A stretch of 64,000 bases of DNA from Cinnamomum chago (Eukaryota > Streptophyta > Magnoliopsida > Laurales > Lauraceae): NCBI GenBank assembly GCA_038049695.1, contig CP142454.1:13558501-13622500 (forward strand), written 5' to 3'. Below the pieces are notes generated by a model that was given only the letters and a program-made list of their open reading frames with translations, was not told the DNA's origin and did not search any database. A program made the translations under genes and the position numbers. Positions within the stretch are counted from its first letter, which is position 1. Every line of letters begins with the position of its first letter. Shown here in pieces: positions 1-11,842 of this stretch.

Positions 1-1836
1 CCACAGGATAGACATTTAGATGCCATCATGCCAGACACAAAATGCAGTACTCTCACAAATAACTAAATCAAGGAAAAATACCAACATTTTTCTTGCCAGT
101 TAATATTCAAAATTACTCTTGAAATAGCCAAGGTATGAACATGAAAACTAGGGTACAACCAATTAGCTCACCCCATCAGTGGTCTCTGCCTGCACAGGAT
201 TTCCCTTGCTTGCTTTTAGAGCTGCTGCTAGCTCTTCAGCCTGCATAAATCTCAGAACATTCATGACTATTAGGCAAACGTGGCCTGGATTTGATAGATT
301 AGGGTTCGTAATTAATACAAGAATTGCTTACACACCATAAAAATAGAATGAACAGGGTATGACCTTCTTATTATTCTTATTTTTTGTAGTAAACAGGTAA
401 AACCCCCAAACGGCACAGAAAACTAATAAACGCAATTTTAGAAACTTCACGAAGTACCTTACGTGCTCGAGCATTGATTATCTGCTCTGCATTTTCTTCT
501 TGGTACTTAGCAATTTTTGCTTCGATAGCAGCAGTATCTATTCCTTCAACCAAGTTAAAGGCTGGAGCAAAGAAACACAGCCATTCTTAAGGTGCATTCA
601 ATGTATGGAATATCATTTACCGATCAAAAAAAAAAAAAAAACTGTCTGGACGATCAGGTAATCAATAAGATATTCAATCAACTTACTCATGTCCTCCACT
701 TCTTCCAAGTAGTCATTGTAGTCTTTCAAAGAGGGAAAGTCATCTTCTCTCTTATTGAATCTATGCACCACGAAAGTAAGTTTATCAGAAAGCAACCTTC
801 TAGAAAGTCAACAGGTTGAAGAATAAGTAATAAACTACTAAAATTTTGGCTTCACACAAGGAAAATCTGTTTGCCAATGCAAATCAAGTGGCTTGAAAGA
901 TCCAAGTGGGCCCCACAGCTAGCCCCAGAGGTCCCACATGTTGTAGGGACTCAGAACTCAACATAATAAGGTTATTGGGAAAAATTCACCCAAGACACTG
1001 CCAAACTGAATGAGAATAAAAGCAGTAAAGAAATGAATGAGGTGGAAAACTGATTGTTAAAAACAAAAACAAAACAAAAAAAAAAACCTGATTTTCAGGA
1101 GAACAGATAAAAACCCTCAAATAAAATCCAGTGATCTAAATCCCTCTAAGATCTTCCAGAGTCAATGATTGATCATCATCAGCAGGCTTATTGAAGCAGC
1201 TTCATCATCTCTCTGGCAGTGAACCCCAGAAAGACAGGACATTTGCTTTTGTAGCATGACAACTAACAAAAACAAGAAATTACGTGAAGGAGTGATCTCA
1301 GTGTGGGATTTGCACTCAGTTTTTTTCTTATTATGCTTTCCATGCATAGTAGGTCTCTCTTAAATGAGAGCTGTTACATGTAACCAAGACCCATTTACAA
1401 CTCTGTCCATTTCTACACAACCCTGTAATGATCTCTATGTATTTGATAGTTTCTACCAACAAAAAAAAAACATACATGATAGTATGCACCCCTAAAACAC
1501 TAAGTTTACACTTGAGTTGAGTATTCTGCTCTGCAATTATTCACACACACAATACATACATATATATAGTACTCTACACAAGTCTTCACATGTATGCTCT
1601 TTGACAATTAAAAAAAGGGAAAGAAATCGAAAAAACAAGTGTCATGATTTCCACTCTACATCTTGTATCAGAGGACAAGTTTCATGAAGCAGTTATTCAA
1701 AATATTGAAACAGAGAAAAGAGAAAAGACAAACTTGAAAGAATGAGAAAAAGAAGGCAGGATACATACATGTTAGTGATCCTCTTTCTGATGGCCATCTC
1801 CTTAGCATATGCATTAGTTCCTGATGCTACCACCAT
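1..1836 (-). CDS. MAT1: MAT1-like CDK-activating kinase assembly factor, 5' part (runs off left edge)
   Basis: MAT1 assembles and tethers CDK-activating kinase (CDK7/cyclin H type) within TFIIH, so a role in nuclear transcription and cell-cycle control is expected. Four coding exons are visible on the minus strand: 1769-1836, 687-760, 458-561 and 172-240. All have GT..AG junctions and compatible phases, giving 105 residues before the gene leaves the window. The first exon starts MVVASGTNAYAKEMAIRKR, joins to IFNKRED, then DFPSLKDYNDYLEEVEDM, then a helical stretch EGIDTAAIEAKIAKYQEENA ending INARARK, then AEELAAALKASKGNPVQAE. Plant MAT1 proteins start in this way and lack the N-terminal RING finger of animal MAT1; the start ATG (1834-1836) was chosen on that basis. 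The coiled-coil-like central helix is present; the C-terminal part is outside the window. Recognition rests on the conserved FNKRE..DFPSL..YNDYLEEVED block. Confidence 0.92.
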
Positions 1837-1848
1837 TTCTCCCTTGCC

Positions 1849-1873
1849 CTCTCTCTCTCTCTCTCTCTCTCTC
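1849..1873. repeat. (CT)n microsatellite just upstream of the MAT1 start
   Basis: An uninterrupted CT dinucleotide run ends 12 bases before the MAT1 start codon when read on the minus strand, where it is (GA)n. GA-rich tracts in 5' leaders are common in plants; a regulatory role here is inference only. Confidence 0.9.
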
Positions 1874-2408
1874 ACTTTTTTTCGCACTTCACGATGCCTA
1901 CATGTGCAAGGATTTACAATCTTTTCGTTGTTCTTCTCCTATCACAATCACGACATACTGATAAATTAAGAACATACACCAAACAAATGATAAATGTTCT
2001 TGTCACTCTACCCAAAAAAGAGAAAGAAAGAAAGAAAGAAAAGATCCTGGTTGTTTCGCTCCAAATTATCTCGAAGACAAGGCCACACATTACCTTTCTA
2101 CACCAAGTTGGAATGATTGTCACGAAATTCGCAATTCTTAGTAACCAACACCTGTCAAAATGGATATGCACTTGGTAGTTTGATGATTTTACTTCTTCAA
2201 TCCATTGGGTTTCCCTAATTATAATTATTATGATGAAGATAGGTATTTATCTTGAAAATATCTGTCTCCACCTATACATCGTCGGATTCCGTCCCTTTTC
2301 AGAAAGAGATAGGATTGAAGTACAAAATCCCTACACACCAACCATGTTGTAGAAAGTGAAAAAGAAAAGAGAGGTCCTGAATTGAAGAAATAGAGTGAGA
2401 AGAGCATA

Positions 2409-2640
2409 CCTGGTATTGAAGATTTCTCCGGCTGTTCTTCTCTCACTTGCTGCCGATGCTTCTTCTTCTCCTCCTCATTCTCCTCCTCTCTCGCATTTCC
2501 CAATCGCTTGCTGCTCCTCTCGCTTTTCGTCGTTCGGCGTCAAGTGAAAGCCCCTTTTTCAGTTTTCTTCCCCCTTCTACTAATGTTTTTAGTTCGGACT
2601 GTTTTTCATCTTTACTTCGAGAAATTATAGATCCCATAAA
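2409..2640 (-). other. Putative 5' leader exon/promoter-proximal region of the MAT1 gene
   Basis: Upstream of the MAT1 start the minus strand has a candidate splice donor (CCAG|GTATGC, exon edge near 2409), preceded by a purine-rich stretch with many GAG/GAA triplets typical of plant 5' leaders. If the leader is spliced, an intron of about 0.5 kb ends shortly before the ATG at 1836. I see no conserved protein here, so short open frames in this stretch are not called as genes. Transcript data would decide. Confidence 0.35.
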
Positions 2641-2740
2641 GGATTAACAATCCAAGCCGTTCAAACTACCAATGTCAGATTATTTGGAATTCTATGTAAT
2701 TTAATGTTATTGATGAATCTGACAATATATCCATCTTAGT

Positions 2741-2741
2741 T

Positions 2742-2794
<53 letters not shown>

Positions 2795-2935
2795 CATAGT
2801 TCTCAACCTTTGACTTGGCTAATCCCTCCGGGCACGGGCCCAAAGGGAAGCCAAGTAAACTCCTTGTACCCCTAATATAATAGTACAATTTCGAATCTAC
2901 AACATTCGAGTACCATCTTAATTAGAATAAAATTT
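2741..2935 (-). repeat. tRNA-derived SINE copy 1 (long poly-A tail)
   Basis: On the plus strand a run of about 50 T is followed by a body containing 'gactaatccctccggg'-like and 'cccaaagggaagcc' motifs shared with the other SINEs in this window. Read on the minus strand it ends in poly-A and has a degenerate B-box-like 'agattcgaaattg'. The head (A-box end) is eroded. It belongs with the copies at 5121-5295 and 54641-54830 by shared body sequence. Confidence 0.7.
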
Positions 2936-3042
2936 AACCAATGCACCCTTTTTTAATGCCTTAGATTTTCAATTGGTAAGCCCCATTGTAGAACCTATGA
3001 ATTTGTCATAGTTCGATATGAAAATCGTCTCCAGTATGAGAT

Positions 3043-3284
3043 TTTTTTTTTTTTTTTTTTGCTAACGGAGGGTTCCCAATCCTTTGGACTGGACTAATCC
3101 CTCCGGGCCCAGAGAGAAGCCGGGTAAAACCCCTGTGGCCCCTAGGAGTGGCCCTTGGTGGTAACACAAGTGGACTCAACCTTCGGTTCCTGAAGAGGGG
3201 GGAACCGGGAGTCGATACCAGGACCTCTAGCTCCGGAAGAGGGAGGAACCGTGGTCCTGACCACTCGGCCAACCCCTTGGGGTT
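3043..3284 (-). mobile_element. tRNA-derived SINE copy 2, with 16-bp target-site duplication
   Basis: A minus-strand element begins with a tRNA-like A-box region (ttggccgagtggtcagg), continues with 'ggtcctggtatcgactc' at the B-box position, and ends in poly-A (T run on the plus strand). It is bounded by a perfect 16-bp direct repeat, tctccagtatgagatt, at 3028-3043 and 3285-3300, which shows retroposition. The long reading frame through it is not a gene. Related copies lie at 55252-55440 and 61416-61578. Confidence 0.85.
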
Positions 3285-3300
3285 TCTCCAGTATGAGATT

Positions 3301-5120
3301 GTATAAAAGGATTTAAGTGACATATATTTGGTGTGATTTTTATTGATGATCATGTTTTTTTTTTTCTTTTTTATTTTATACCCTTTAATAGGCTCATTTA
3401 AGATAACTCTAGACCAGTAAAAAAAAATGCCCCTTCACCAGTGCCTAGAGTGTCCATATAAATTTTTCTTACCATAAGAGTTGGCCCATTATCACACTAC
3501 ACTTCTAAAACATGTGAATGCAACATTTAAAAGTTGAATAAAGTGTCATAGTTTTTATTATACTTCTTTTAATATGTACATATAGCCCCATTTAATTCAG
3601 AAAATATTTTAAACGGTTTTAAATAAAACTGAGATGCATAATGTTATGATTTAATTTTCCTTCATAATGTGTACTATTATAAAAGGATATTGTTTTTCAG
3701 CATTTTACAGTATTTTGGATTTTTCATATATTTTTTCAAGTTTTCTTGGGGTTGAAAAAAAAAATCATGCCACAATGACCGCAAAATGTGAGTCCACAAC
3801 CGGCACCGATACCATATTGGTTTTTGGAGTCAGCCAATCCTGCAACCGATACCATGATTTTAGCTATGGCTTTAAATGAATGGTGATTTGGATTTTTTTT
3901 TTTTTAAATTGATGGAAAACTCTTCGGAAAAAACTTTTAAATGGTTGGATGTTCTTAATTAAAAACATACTTGAAAACTTAGATTTAAGTTTAAAAGTTT
4001 TAAAACTTATGTCCTTTTTTTTTAATAAGATAAAATCTTAATGCCTTAAGTGAGATTTTTTTTTTTCAAAAAATAATCAAGGGAAAAACCACGCTCGCCC
4101 ATGAGGGGCTATTTGGGGCCATCTTTTATCAATGCAGCACCCTTTGAAATCTAGTCATCTCAGGTTATGGCATCTGACCTAACCGTTACATATATAGAGG
4201 GTAAAAAATGGGAAAAAGGCAACCAGTTCTATAAAAGAAAGGGGAAGTAGTCTTGTCCCGACTGGGAGCCCGGGCTCCCAGTCGGGACATGTAGCATGAC
4301 TCTAAAAGAAAACATTCTGTATCCTTGGGCAGGGACTTATTCCGCCTGTTTGTGTAGAGCCATGGAAGAGGTCTAGTTCCGCCCTCGAGGAAACCCATTT
4401 CTTACTGCAGGATGTCAGACTTCTAAATCATCTCTATCGAGGAAAATAGGGTAATATTCTTGTGGGAACAGTTCTCACATATTATATGGGAATTGCTCTC
4501 ACATATTATGTGAGAATTTTTTTGTGGGGCCCAATTGTAGGCCCCATTTGAGGATGGGACTGGGGATGGAGCGCATCTAGTTCTCACTTGAATATTTCTC
4601 TTTTATTTATATATATACACACACACGATCTTGTATTTGCTTTGGCCTATATGAGTGCATAAACAGCCAAGGATCTTGCAAGCAAAAAAAAAAAAAAAAG
4701 AGCCAAGGATCTTGTATTCCTTATCACTTACATAGAGGATCAAGGAGAATGGCTTGTTCAGAAACTTTTCTATAATTCTCCAAATATTTATCAAAATGTT
4801 CTTTCATTTTTTTAGCCCTATTTGTAGGGCATAGATCTATATTATCTAACTTCTCAACAGAAAGACTCTACCGATAACATATCTAATCTTCCAGCAAAAA
4901 AAAAAATCTAATCTAATCATCTAATCATAGCTGGCCTTTGGGAATATATTTTAACAAGTGCAAAATCAAGCTTCACTTCAAGATGTTAACTCCACATCTG
5001 GTCAGCTAGTCCTTCCAGCACAAGCCCATTGCCGTTTGGTTATCCATAACATGGATCCAACACACTCAACACAACAAAATGGCAAACAAAATTTATCTAC
5101 AGTAAGTTAGACAAAACAAA
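3301..5120. other. AT-rich intergenic spacer
   Basis: No coding exon is recognisable on either strand. The stretch holds many T/A homopolymers, a near-repeat of 'ctcacatattat' around 4477-4510, a (TA)/(CA) tract near 4606-4626, and the 36-bp palindrome listed separately. Confidence 0.6.
4254..4289. repeat. Perfect 36-bp GC-rich palindrome
   Basis: The sequence is identical to its own reverse complement over 36 bases, centred on CCCGGG at about 4271/4272. Each arm reads TGTCCCGACTGGGAGCCC. There is no spacer, and the symmetry stops abruptly on both sides. It sits in AT-rich DNA and has several CpG sites, so its composition differs sharply from its surroundings. Confidence 0.95.
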
Positions 5121-5295
5121 ACTCCAAGAGGTAGCTCAGTTGGCCTAGGACTACGGTTTGCACCCGGAGGTTGTGGGTTCGAAACTGCTCTACCACACTG
5201 GAGCACAGGGGAATTTTACCCGGCTTTCTCTCCTGGGCCCGTAGGGATTATTCTGGCCCAAAGGTCTAGGAACCCTACGTTATCAAAAAAAAAAA
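5121..5295 (+). mobile_element. tRNA-derived SINE copy 3, with 16-bp target-site duplication
   Basis: This plus-strand element has a clear A box (tagctcagttggc) and B box (ggttcgaaact), a body with 'ttttacccggctt' and 'gggcccgtagggatta', and a poly-A tail. It is flanked by the direct repeat agttagacaaaacaaa at 5105-5120 and 5296-5311. The two Pol III promoter boxes come from a tRNA but the remainder does not fold as one, so it is a SINE and not a tRNA gene. Confidence 0.88.
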
Positions 5296-5311
5296 AGTTA
5301 GACAAAACAAA

Positions 5312-6480
5312 CTTTTTTTGGTAAAATAGTCAAAACAATTAGATGAAACCATTCTGGCTAGGCTTCTATATCAGCTCTGACCCTTTGGAGTCTTCTGATT
5401 GGGTATATATGACCGTATATCATGCAACAAAGCTGGGCCACTAAAAGTTTTATGCGTATCATATGAACCGTTTGCATCTAACCAGATAGGTAAGGGCACC
5501 AATAGCTCTAACAGCCAGTACTTACCAAGAAAAAGGCAGAACAATCAGATGGAAGAATTGCTCAATGCATATGACTGGTATCCAGCTATCTATTCATCCA
5601 TGACAAGAGAATTGTCTAGACACTGACAATTGGCGATGTGTCTAAATATAGTGGGTTGTCAACCCTAACCACTCTAACTAGATTTCTCCCCAACTTATCA
5701 TTAGTATAACAGTGTGGGTGCTTTATTAAAGAATCTGAAGGAGTGTCCAGAAGTCTCTGTTAAGTTTTCGTAAATGCGTTGATATTGAGAATTCGGATCC
5801 TTTACATCCAGTCCTCACAGAATTTTAAAACCAACCAGTGAGGCCCCTCATCGAAATACATACTGCTTAAAATCACTTACACCCTTGTATTGACCGACAC
5901 TGGGCAAAGTCTCAATCCATCGGAGTTGGGTCTACCGGCAGACTTATCACGTCTGAAACATGTGATTTCACTCTGGTCTTTCGTATTTTCATCTATATTT
6001 TACACGTGATCAATCTGATGGAACAACCCACTCCAACTGAAATGAACTTTGAGCCTTGGGGGCTCATATTGAATTGTTTAGATTTCAGAGGTGGGGCCTA
6101 CTGATGAATGAATTAATAGCCTGTCCTCAAAATTCTCTGATTTAGATTCTGAGAACATATGCATGAGTACGTGTCACAGACTCAGCTCACAAGTCTTTTC
6201 TTCAAAAGCTAGGGATTGAATGCATCTAGTACACATTGCAAATATAGGATATCAGCAGCTACTCAGTGAATATACAACTATTACATGTCTTTCATCTGCC
6301 CATGGCAATGTACGCGTGCCAGAAATACAAATATCTGGCAAGTCATGAATCCAACATATTGGCTTCCAGCAATGATAAAACCATAAATGATACAAGCTTG
6401 GGAGATTACAATTCTCGACTTCCAAAATGGTTTTGGAACGAACATGACTCACTTGAATGCATGAAGATGCCATCAAAGCA
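5312..6480. other. Spacer downstream of the TM9SF gene
   Basis: This stretch presumably includes the 3' UTR and polyadenylation region of the TM9SF gene, which ends at 6481 on the minus strand. Short open frames on the plus strand here are antisense or random and show no recognisable domain. Confidence 0.5.
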
Positions 6481-9400
6481 TTATTCATATTTGATAGCAC
6501 GGTGTATATGGCGAACAAATCGTAAGGAAGTGCAAAACGCAACAGTCCCAAGCATTAGAAAGAAGGCATAGCATATACAGGCATTGTAGCCAAAAAAGAA
6601 GGAAAATTGCAACAAACCCGTCATCTGTGATTTAGCATAGAAGTGACAGCAGTAACCATACACAAAGATGGAAGTTGAACCCCCACATAACACAGATCTG
6701 CATCAGCAAGCAAGTGAAAATAAATGTAATGAGTCAGTTTTCCTTGTCAGAAATGAAATAGGTGATGACAAATGACATATATGTTTTGACTTTTAAGAAA
6801 CATTCAAAGTAGTGTTTTTAGAAGTCTTTGGGGCTTACAGCATGAGGTTCGCCTTGGGGCGCTTCCCAAAAGTGCCCCATGCACATGTCTTGCCCCAGGC
6901 CTCAAGTTGGAAGCATGCTTGCATTTAGGGTGTACATCTCATGGTACAAGGCCATATTTGAGAACTGCAAACCAGATAAGCAGCCACTCCAGTCACTCTA
7001 TATTGGGGAGCATGTGCCTCATTAACAAATCTTTGCCTTTAAGAATTCGAGAGCGGTTTGTAAGTTTAAGAACTTAAATCTTCTTTTAAAATGTTGCAGA
7101 TTGTCATAACTAGAATTAGCTTAATCTGACCCTAAAAGGCTAAGGACAGGAAACTGCCAGTATTCACTACTCTATAATAAATTCTTCTTTAATGTAATTA
7201 TTTATTGATTAAAGAGACATGTTGATGAGACTTACTCTCCATGCTTTGAGATTTACGGTCCACTCTTTGGGGAATTGGATCACCTCACCTCACACCTCAA
7301 TATTTTAAGATTTTGACCCAGACAAGCAATTGCCTGCTAAACAATTTATAGGCCAGTGACCTAGTAAGAAGATTGACACTGCGCTGATGGGTCATTGCGG
7401 TATCACGGGTCTTGATTTAGCAATGTGTGAGGAACATCATCTGGCCAAGTTTATGTGCGCTTGAGTTCAGCCGAATCTGGTAAGAAACATTTTACGATTC
7501 AGGGTTTTAAAACCTCAACATAGGGGGCGACTCACACCCATAGAGTCGACTTGACTCGACTTAGCCACACCCCCACAATGCCATGCCTACACTGCAAAAA
7601 AGTGATGACCTATGAATTATGGTGCCGCGGATACTAAAAAATAGACAACACGTCCCTATTGTATTTTTAAAATCCTCAAATTTTATATAAAATCCATGTC
7701 CCAGCCATGTCCATGGAGTGTCTCTCCCATATATTTGCCATATCTGATATCTGAGCATCATAGGCGATATGAAAAGTATTATCAACCAAGTTTAACACCA
7801 GAAGGTGAATGACATCTGCAAAGGAAAACATACCTCCACCACCATTTATAATCTTCCGCAGCAAGCTGAAAGTACGTCAATGTGATGCTTAAGAACATAG
7901 TGACTATGATGAGAATGATAAACAAGATGAACAGAATGCTGTATATAGTATAAATCTTATGACCCCAAAGGCTTGTAAGTATGTAGCGTAACTCAATAAG
8001 GATGCCGCTGAAAGGCAAAAAACCTGCTAGAAACATCTGAGGGATTGTTCTTCTATACCAAGATAGTGGTGGAATATCTGTTGGAATCCTTTTGGTGGCA
8101 CAAGGTGCTTGAAATTCATTTGTAGTGGATCTTCCAAATATGTGACCCACAATAAGCAAAGGAAATGTGACAAGTATCCATACAAGCAGAATCAGGAGCA
8201 CCGTACCAAATGGCAATGCAGCTGTGGCTTCATGAATTATAGCAATTGTATTCAAGACAGAGAAAATTACAAACAGTGGGCCAGGGAAGAGGAACAGAGT
8301 CAGAAGCATATTTTTTATCTGCAAAACATGAGATCGATACACAATTAGATGATTATAAGGGGAAAAAACTTCAAATGAAAAAACATTGTCAGGTACATTT
8401 GATTACCGGTATCATCCCGCCCCATTGAGTGTGTAATGAAGAAGAAGTGTACCCAGCAACAACAGATGTAAGAGCATAAACTATGAAAAGGGAGCTAAAC
8501 ATTGCTCCACGATTGTGAGGATAAAAGGCGCCCATGAATGCCAAAACAAATATGAAGAGAACCCTGGAGAAAAAAGGGTATCTTATTGGAAACAGAACAA
8601 CATTTGTGAGATTTATTATAAGAAATACTTCCAGGTGACTACAGCAACTTACAGATATGAACATGCAGTGATAAGATAAGTAAAATACCATTTTTTATCT
8701 GCAGCTAGAGCCTATTGTGTAACTCTAACAGTAAGCAAAATAATCTCCTCATATTCCAACCCATATTAGATAGTTTCTCAAAATTTGCTTACAGAATCAG
8801 CAGTTGAATACCAGTGCCCAATACCCCACAGAGTAAGGACTTGTATGGAGGATATCGGAACACATCACCATGGACGTTCTTCCAACCAACTTCCTCTTTA
8901 TCTTCTTGCCAGTCGTCTTTCTGAGAATACCTACAAATTGATACATATAAGCACGAAGCGATGACAGTCAATTGCAAGTTTCACAGTTACCGTGAAATGA
9001 AATTTACAGAAATTAGGATACATTACTTGATCATATCATTCTTGATGGTTCGAAAAAATGTTGTGACAAGAAACCCAACCAAGAGGACAACAATAACTAC
9101 CGAGTTAATGATAGAAAACCAATGAAGTTCAAGGTGATGTGGAAGTAAAGAAGACTTCAAGTATTTGTCCATCCGGTTCCCAAAATGCACAGGTGTCCCA
9201 CCCCAACGTACTGAATACATGAATTCCACTTCAGTTTCAGCATTGTCAGTAACATTCACTACATAACTTGGGTCACTGAAAGCAGATATTTCGATAACTT
9301 GATTTTGATTAAAAATAACATTGAACTGGATATGATTGAAAAGATAATATCTAGGCTCTGTTTCATTTATAGTCTCCATGCTTTCTTCAGCTTTTCCAAC

Positions 9401-11165
9401 AAATCCCCACAAGGGAAGATCATCATAGTACATTTGGTAGTAATAATCTTTCTTGATTGCATCCCTGAACTTTGTGATTTCTTCCTTCGACAATGTCTTC
9501 TTGCATATGGATTCTGAATCTTTATCCTTCCTGAAATTCAATTTGTATCTGGCATTGGTCAGACGATCACCATTCAACACTTCCCCAAGGGACGACTCCT
9601 TTTTAATCACTTGATCTGCACAAGAAGCCAATAACAATTTCAACAATACAAGGACTAAAATGCACATATCATATGAGAATGATCGTGAATCGTTTAGAAG
9701 GCCAACCTGGACGGCAAAAAGGCAAGTCATAGTACCAGTATGTCTCACTGCATAGAGATTAAACCATCACAGCATAATAAAAATTGATAAGGATAAAAGG
9801 AATTGCATTTTTTTTTAAAAAGTTAAATGTAACCTTTCATAGCAGTGGATCGTCTAATTCACATGCATAACTTGTGAGTGATCACAATTCACTAGTTTTT
9901 AAAGGCACTGAAAATGAGAAGGAAGTTCATAATGATCAAGCATTATTAATTTTTTACTTTTGATACGCAACATGACTTGAAGTTGCAAAGTTGTGGTTGT
10001 GACAAAATGGGCCTTTTCCTTTTATGCATGAATCAAAACACAAAATAAAAGATCACGAGAAAAGCAACAATCACACACCATAAGAGACATGATTTTTATG
10101 TGAAAAAAAAAAAAAAAAAAAAAAAAAAACCCTCCTATTTGAATGCAAAAACAACTGGATGATCGCTAACAGTAATCCTTCATAAGAAGAAGTTTCACAA
10201 GGATTCTTTAACCAAAAAATTGAGGAATAAACAAAGCAAATACTGGATCTTACCAGTATTGATGGCCGCATAGTTCTTTGCAACCAATGCAATGGCCTTG
10301 AAGGTTTTCTAACTTGGCTTTCTAAAAAAAGGGATCTGGAATCTTAAATTCCTTTCCTTCTCCTATTCTTTCCTCTATCTTTTCATCACTATAAATGAAT
10401 GACCCTAACCGTTTTTTATGCTACGGATGCCTCTTTTTTTTCTCCAGAAAACCCACTAGAGTTACTTTGGAAGTGACAACAACCTTTACAATGTAGCTGT
10501 CTCAAAATTGCAGATAAGTTGCCTTTTATCTTCAGCATCTTTCTCTATTAGAAAATGCATGATCAAATACAGAGCAGAACGTCAAAATTTCTCCATAGCT
10601 AGCTCATACAATGCATATTCAAACTGAACAAGACACCTTCTGCCTAGAAATTTCACACAATGGCTTCATGAATGATTTGATAGAATACGAATCAAATACT
10701 CAAAAAAAGATCCAGCACTCATTTCTGCCTTCATCTATCGATCAGCTACTAAAAACTGGTAATTCAGCACGAATCATCAAAGTATCTACAAATCCTCACT
10801 GAGAACGAAACAATCTTTGAAACAAAAGAGACAATCAAAACCCTAATTTCTTATATATATATATATATATATATATAGTTCAAACCCAACGAAGTAAAGA
10901 AGGAAACCCTAATTCCCCAAAAAGAAAGCAAGAAAGAGGAGGAATTCAGAGAAATCTCAAAGAGATGTAGATCGAGAGATAGATAGGGTTTTAACCTGGG
11001 ATTGTTCAAGGGGCCGACCTTGTTGACGAAGAAAGGAACGGGATCACCAACACTGTATCGGTGATCTTCCCAAGAAGCTCCTGCAGATCTGATGAAGACT
11101 GTGAGAGAAAGAAATAGGACGAATAGATTCCTTTTTGAGCGAGATTTCTCTCCGATTGCTGCCAT
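6481..11165 (-). CDS. Transmembrane 9 superfamily (TMN/EMP70) protein, complete, 7 exons
   Basis: TM9SF/TMN proteins are nine-span membrane proteins of the Golgi and endosomes, linked to membrane-protein sorting. Coding exons (minus strand) are 10996-11165, 9707-9747, 9027-9615, 8793-8930, 8407-8563, 7834-8318 and 6481-6697. They total 1797 nt (598 residues) with all phases compatible and GT..AG at every junction. An N-terminal signal peptide covers about residues 1-30, followed by a lumenal domain with GDPVPFFVNKVGPLNN, then ETYWYYDLPFC and YSVRW. The membrane region begins near residue 240. Family marks include FRYPPYKSLLCGVLGTG, the AFYPHNRGAM loop, TAALPFGT, IPPLSWYRR and DYKWWWRSVL. The C-terminus RHIHRAIKYE retains the KxE-type Golgi-retention signal seen in plant TMNs. 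The length and the SIFVYGYCCHFYAKS segment fit the TMN11/12 branch, but that assignment is from memory. An upstream in-frame ATG (11333) is rejected because the signal peptide starts at MAAIGEKS. Confidence 0.95.
10852..10877. repeat. (TA)n microsatellite in TM9SF intron 1
   Basis: A simple TA run lies inside the 1.2-kb first intron. A poly-A run of about 28 bases also lies in this intron near 10101-10129. Confidence 0.85.
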
Positions 11166-11436
11166 CGAAGAGACGGAGATCTGGAAATGGAGGGAAATGG
11201 ACGAAGAGGTTTTAAGTAAAAATAAGGAGGATTTACATATGTCATGCGGGGTTTTGTAGATCGCGGGACTCCCATTTACAGATGTTTCATCTGGGGACGG
11301 TCCGCAGACACCTCTCCTGTGGCCACACGACACCTATGCTACGAAATGAATCCATGAGTTGTACTTATAGGTCAACTTCCAAAATCCAAACGGATACTCT
11401 AGAAGTTCACTGTAGCTTTGTTTTTTTTTTTTTTTA

Positions 11437-11787
11437 AGAAGATAGTTCATCTTGATTGGCAAAGTGTTAGGAGATCAATTAAAGAAAATGGTATACGGTG
11501 GATGTCGTGTTAGTGGATTTTATGTAAGAATAACTACAGTCCTTAGATCGATGTACAGACTGAGGTAGAAGAACTTGTGAGTATATCTTATAACTGTTCA
11601 CAAACTCTTGATTTTTGGTTCGTGATTTTTCTCTCTGGATAGGATTTCCACGCTAAATATTATGTCCGCATTCTTGTGGTGTGTAATTGGTAGATTCCTA
11701 GTTCTATATTGACTGATTGGTTATTCCACTGCATTGATTGGTTAAATTAGAACTAGTATCCATTCTGGTAGTCTGTAAAAACTTTCA
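11437..11787 (+). repeat. 5' LTR remnant of the Copia element
   Basis: The last 351 bp of the LTR match the 3' LTR segment 14505-14855, including 'agaagatagttcatcttga' at the start and 'aaaaactttca' at the end. About 559 bp of the LTR are missing on the left, where a T-run of about 16 (11420-11435) now lies. Confidence 0.85.
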
Positions 11788-11842
11788 ATTGGTATCAGAG
11801 CAGGTTACACTATATTACTCTGTTGATCCGTATTTTGCTATA

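Noticed and set aside
3006..3353. 115-codon open frame on the minus strand
   Set aside because: It lies almost wholly within a SINE flanked by target-site duplications, and its sequence recurs in non-coding SINE copies.
5121..5295. Possible tRNA gene from the A and B boxes
   Set aside because: Only the promoter boxes resemble a tRNA; there is no cloverleaf or acceptor stem, and a poly-A tail and target duplications mark it as a SINE.
5399..5626. 75-codon plus-strand frame as a possible small gene
   Set aside because: I recognise no family, no homologous copy exists in the window, and codon use looks like random AT-rich DNA.
10996..11333. In-frame upstream extension of the TM9SF first exon (start at 11333)
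   Set aside because: The extension adds 56 residues with no family similarity ahead of a proper signal peptide; the ATG at 11165 gives the expected N-terminus.
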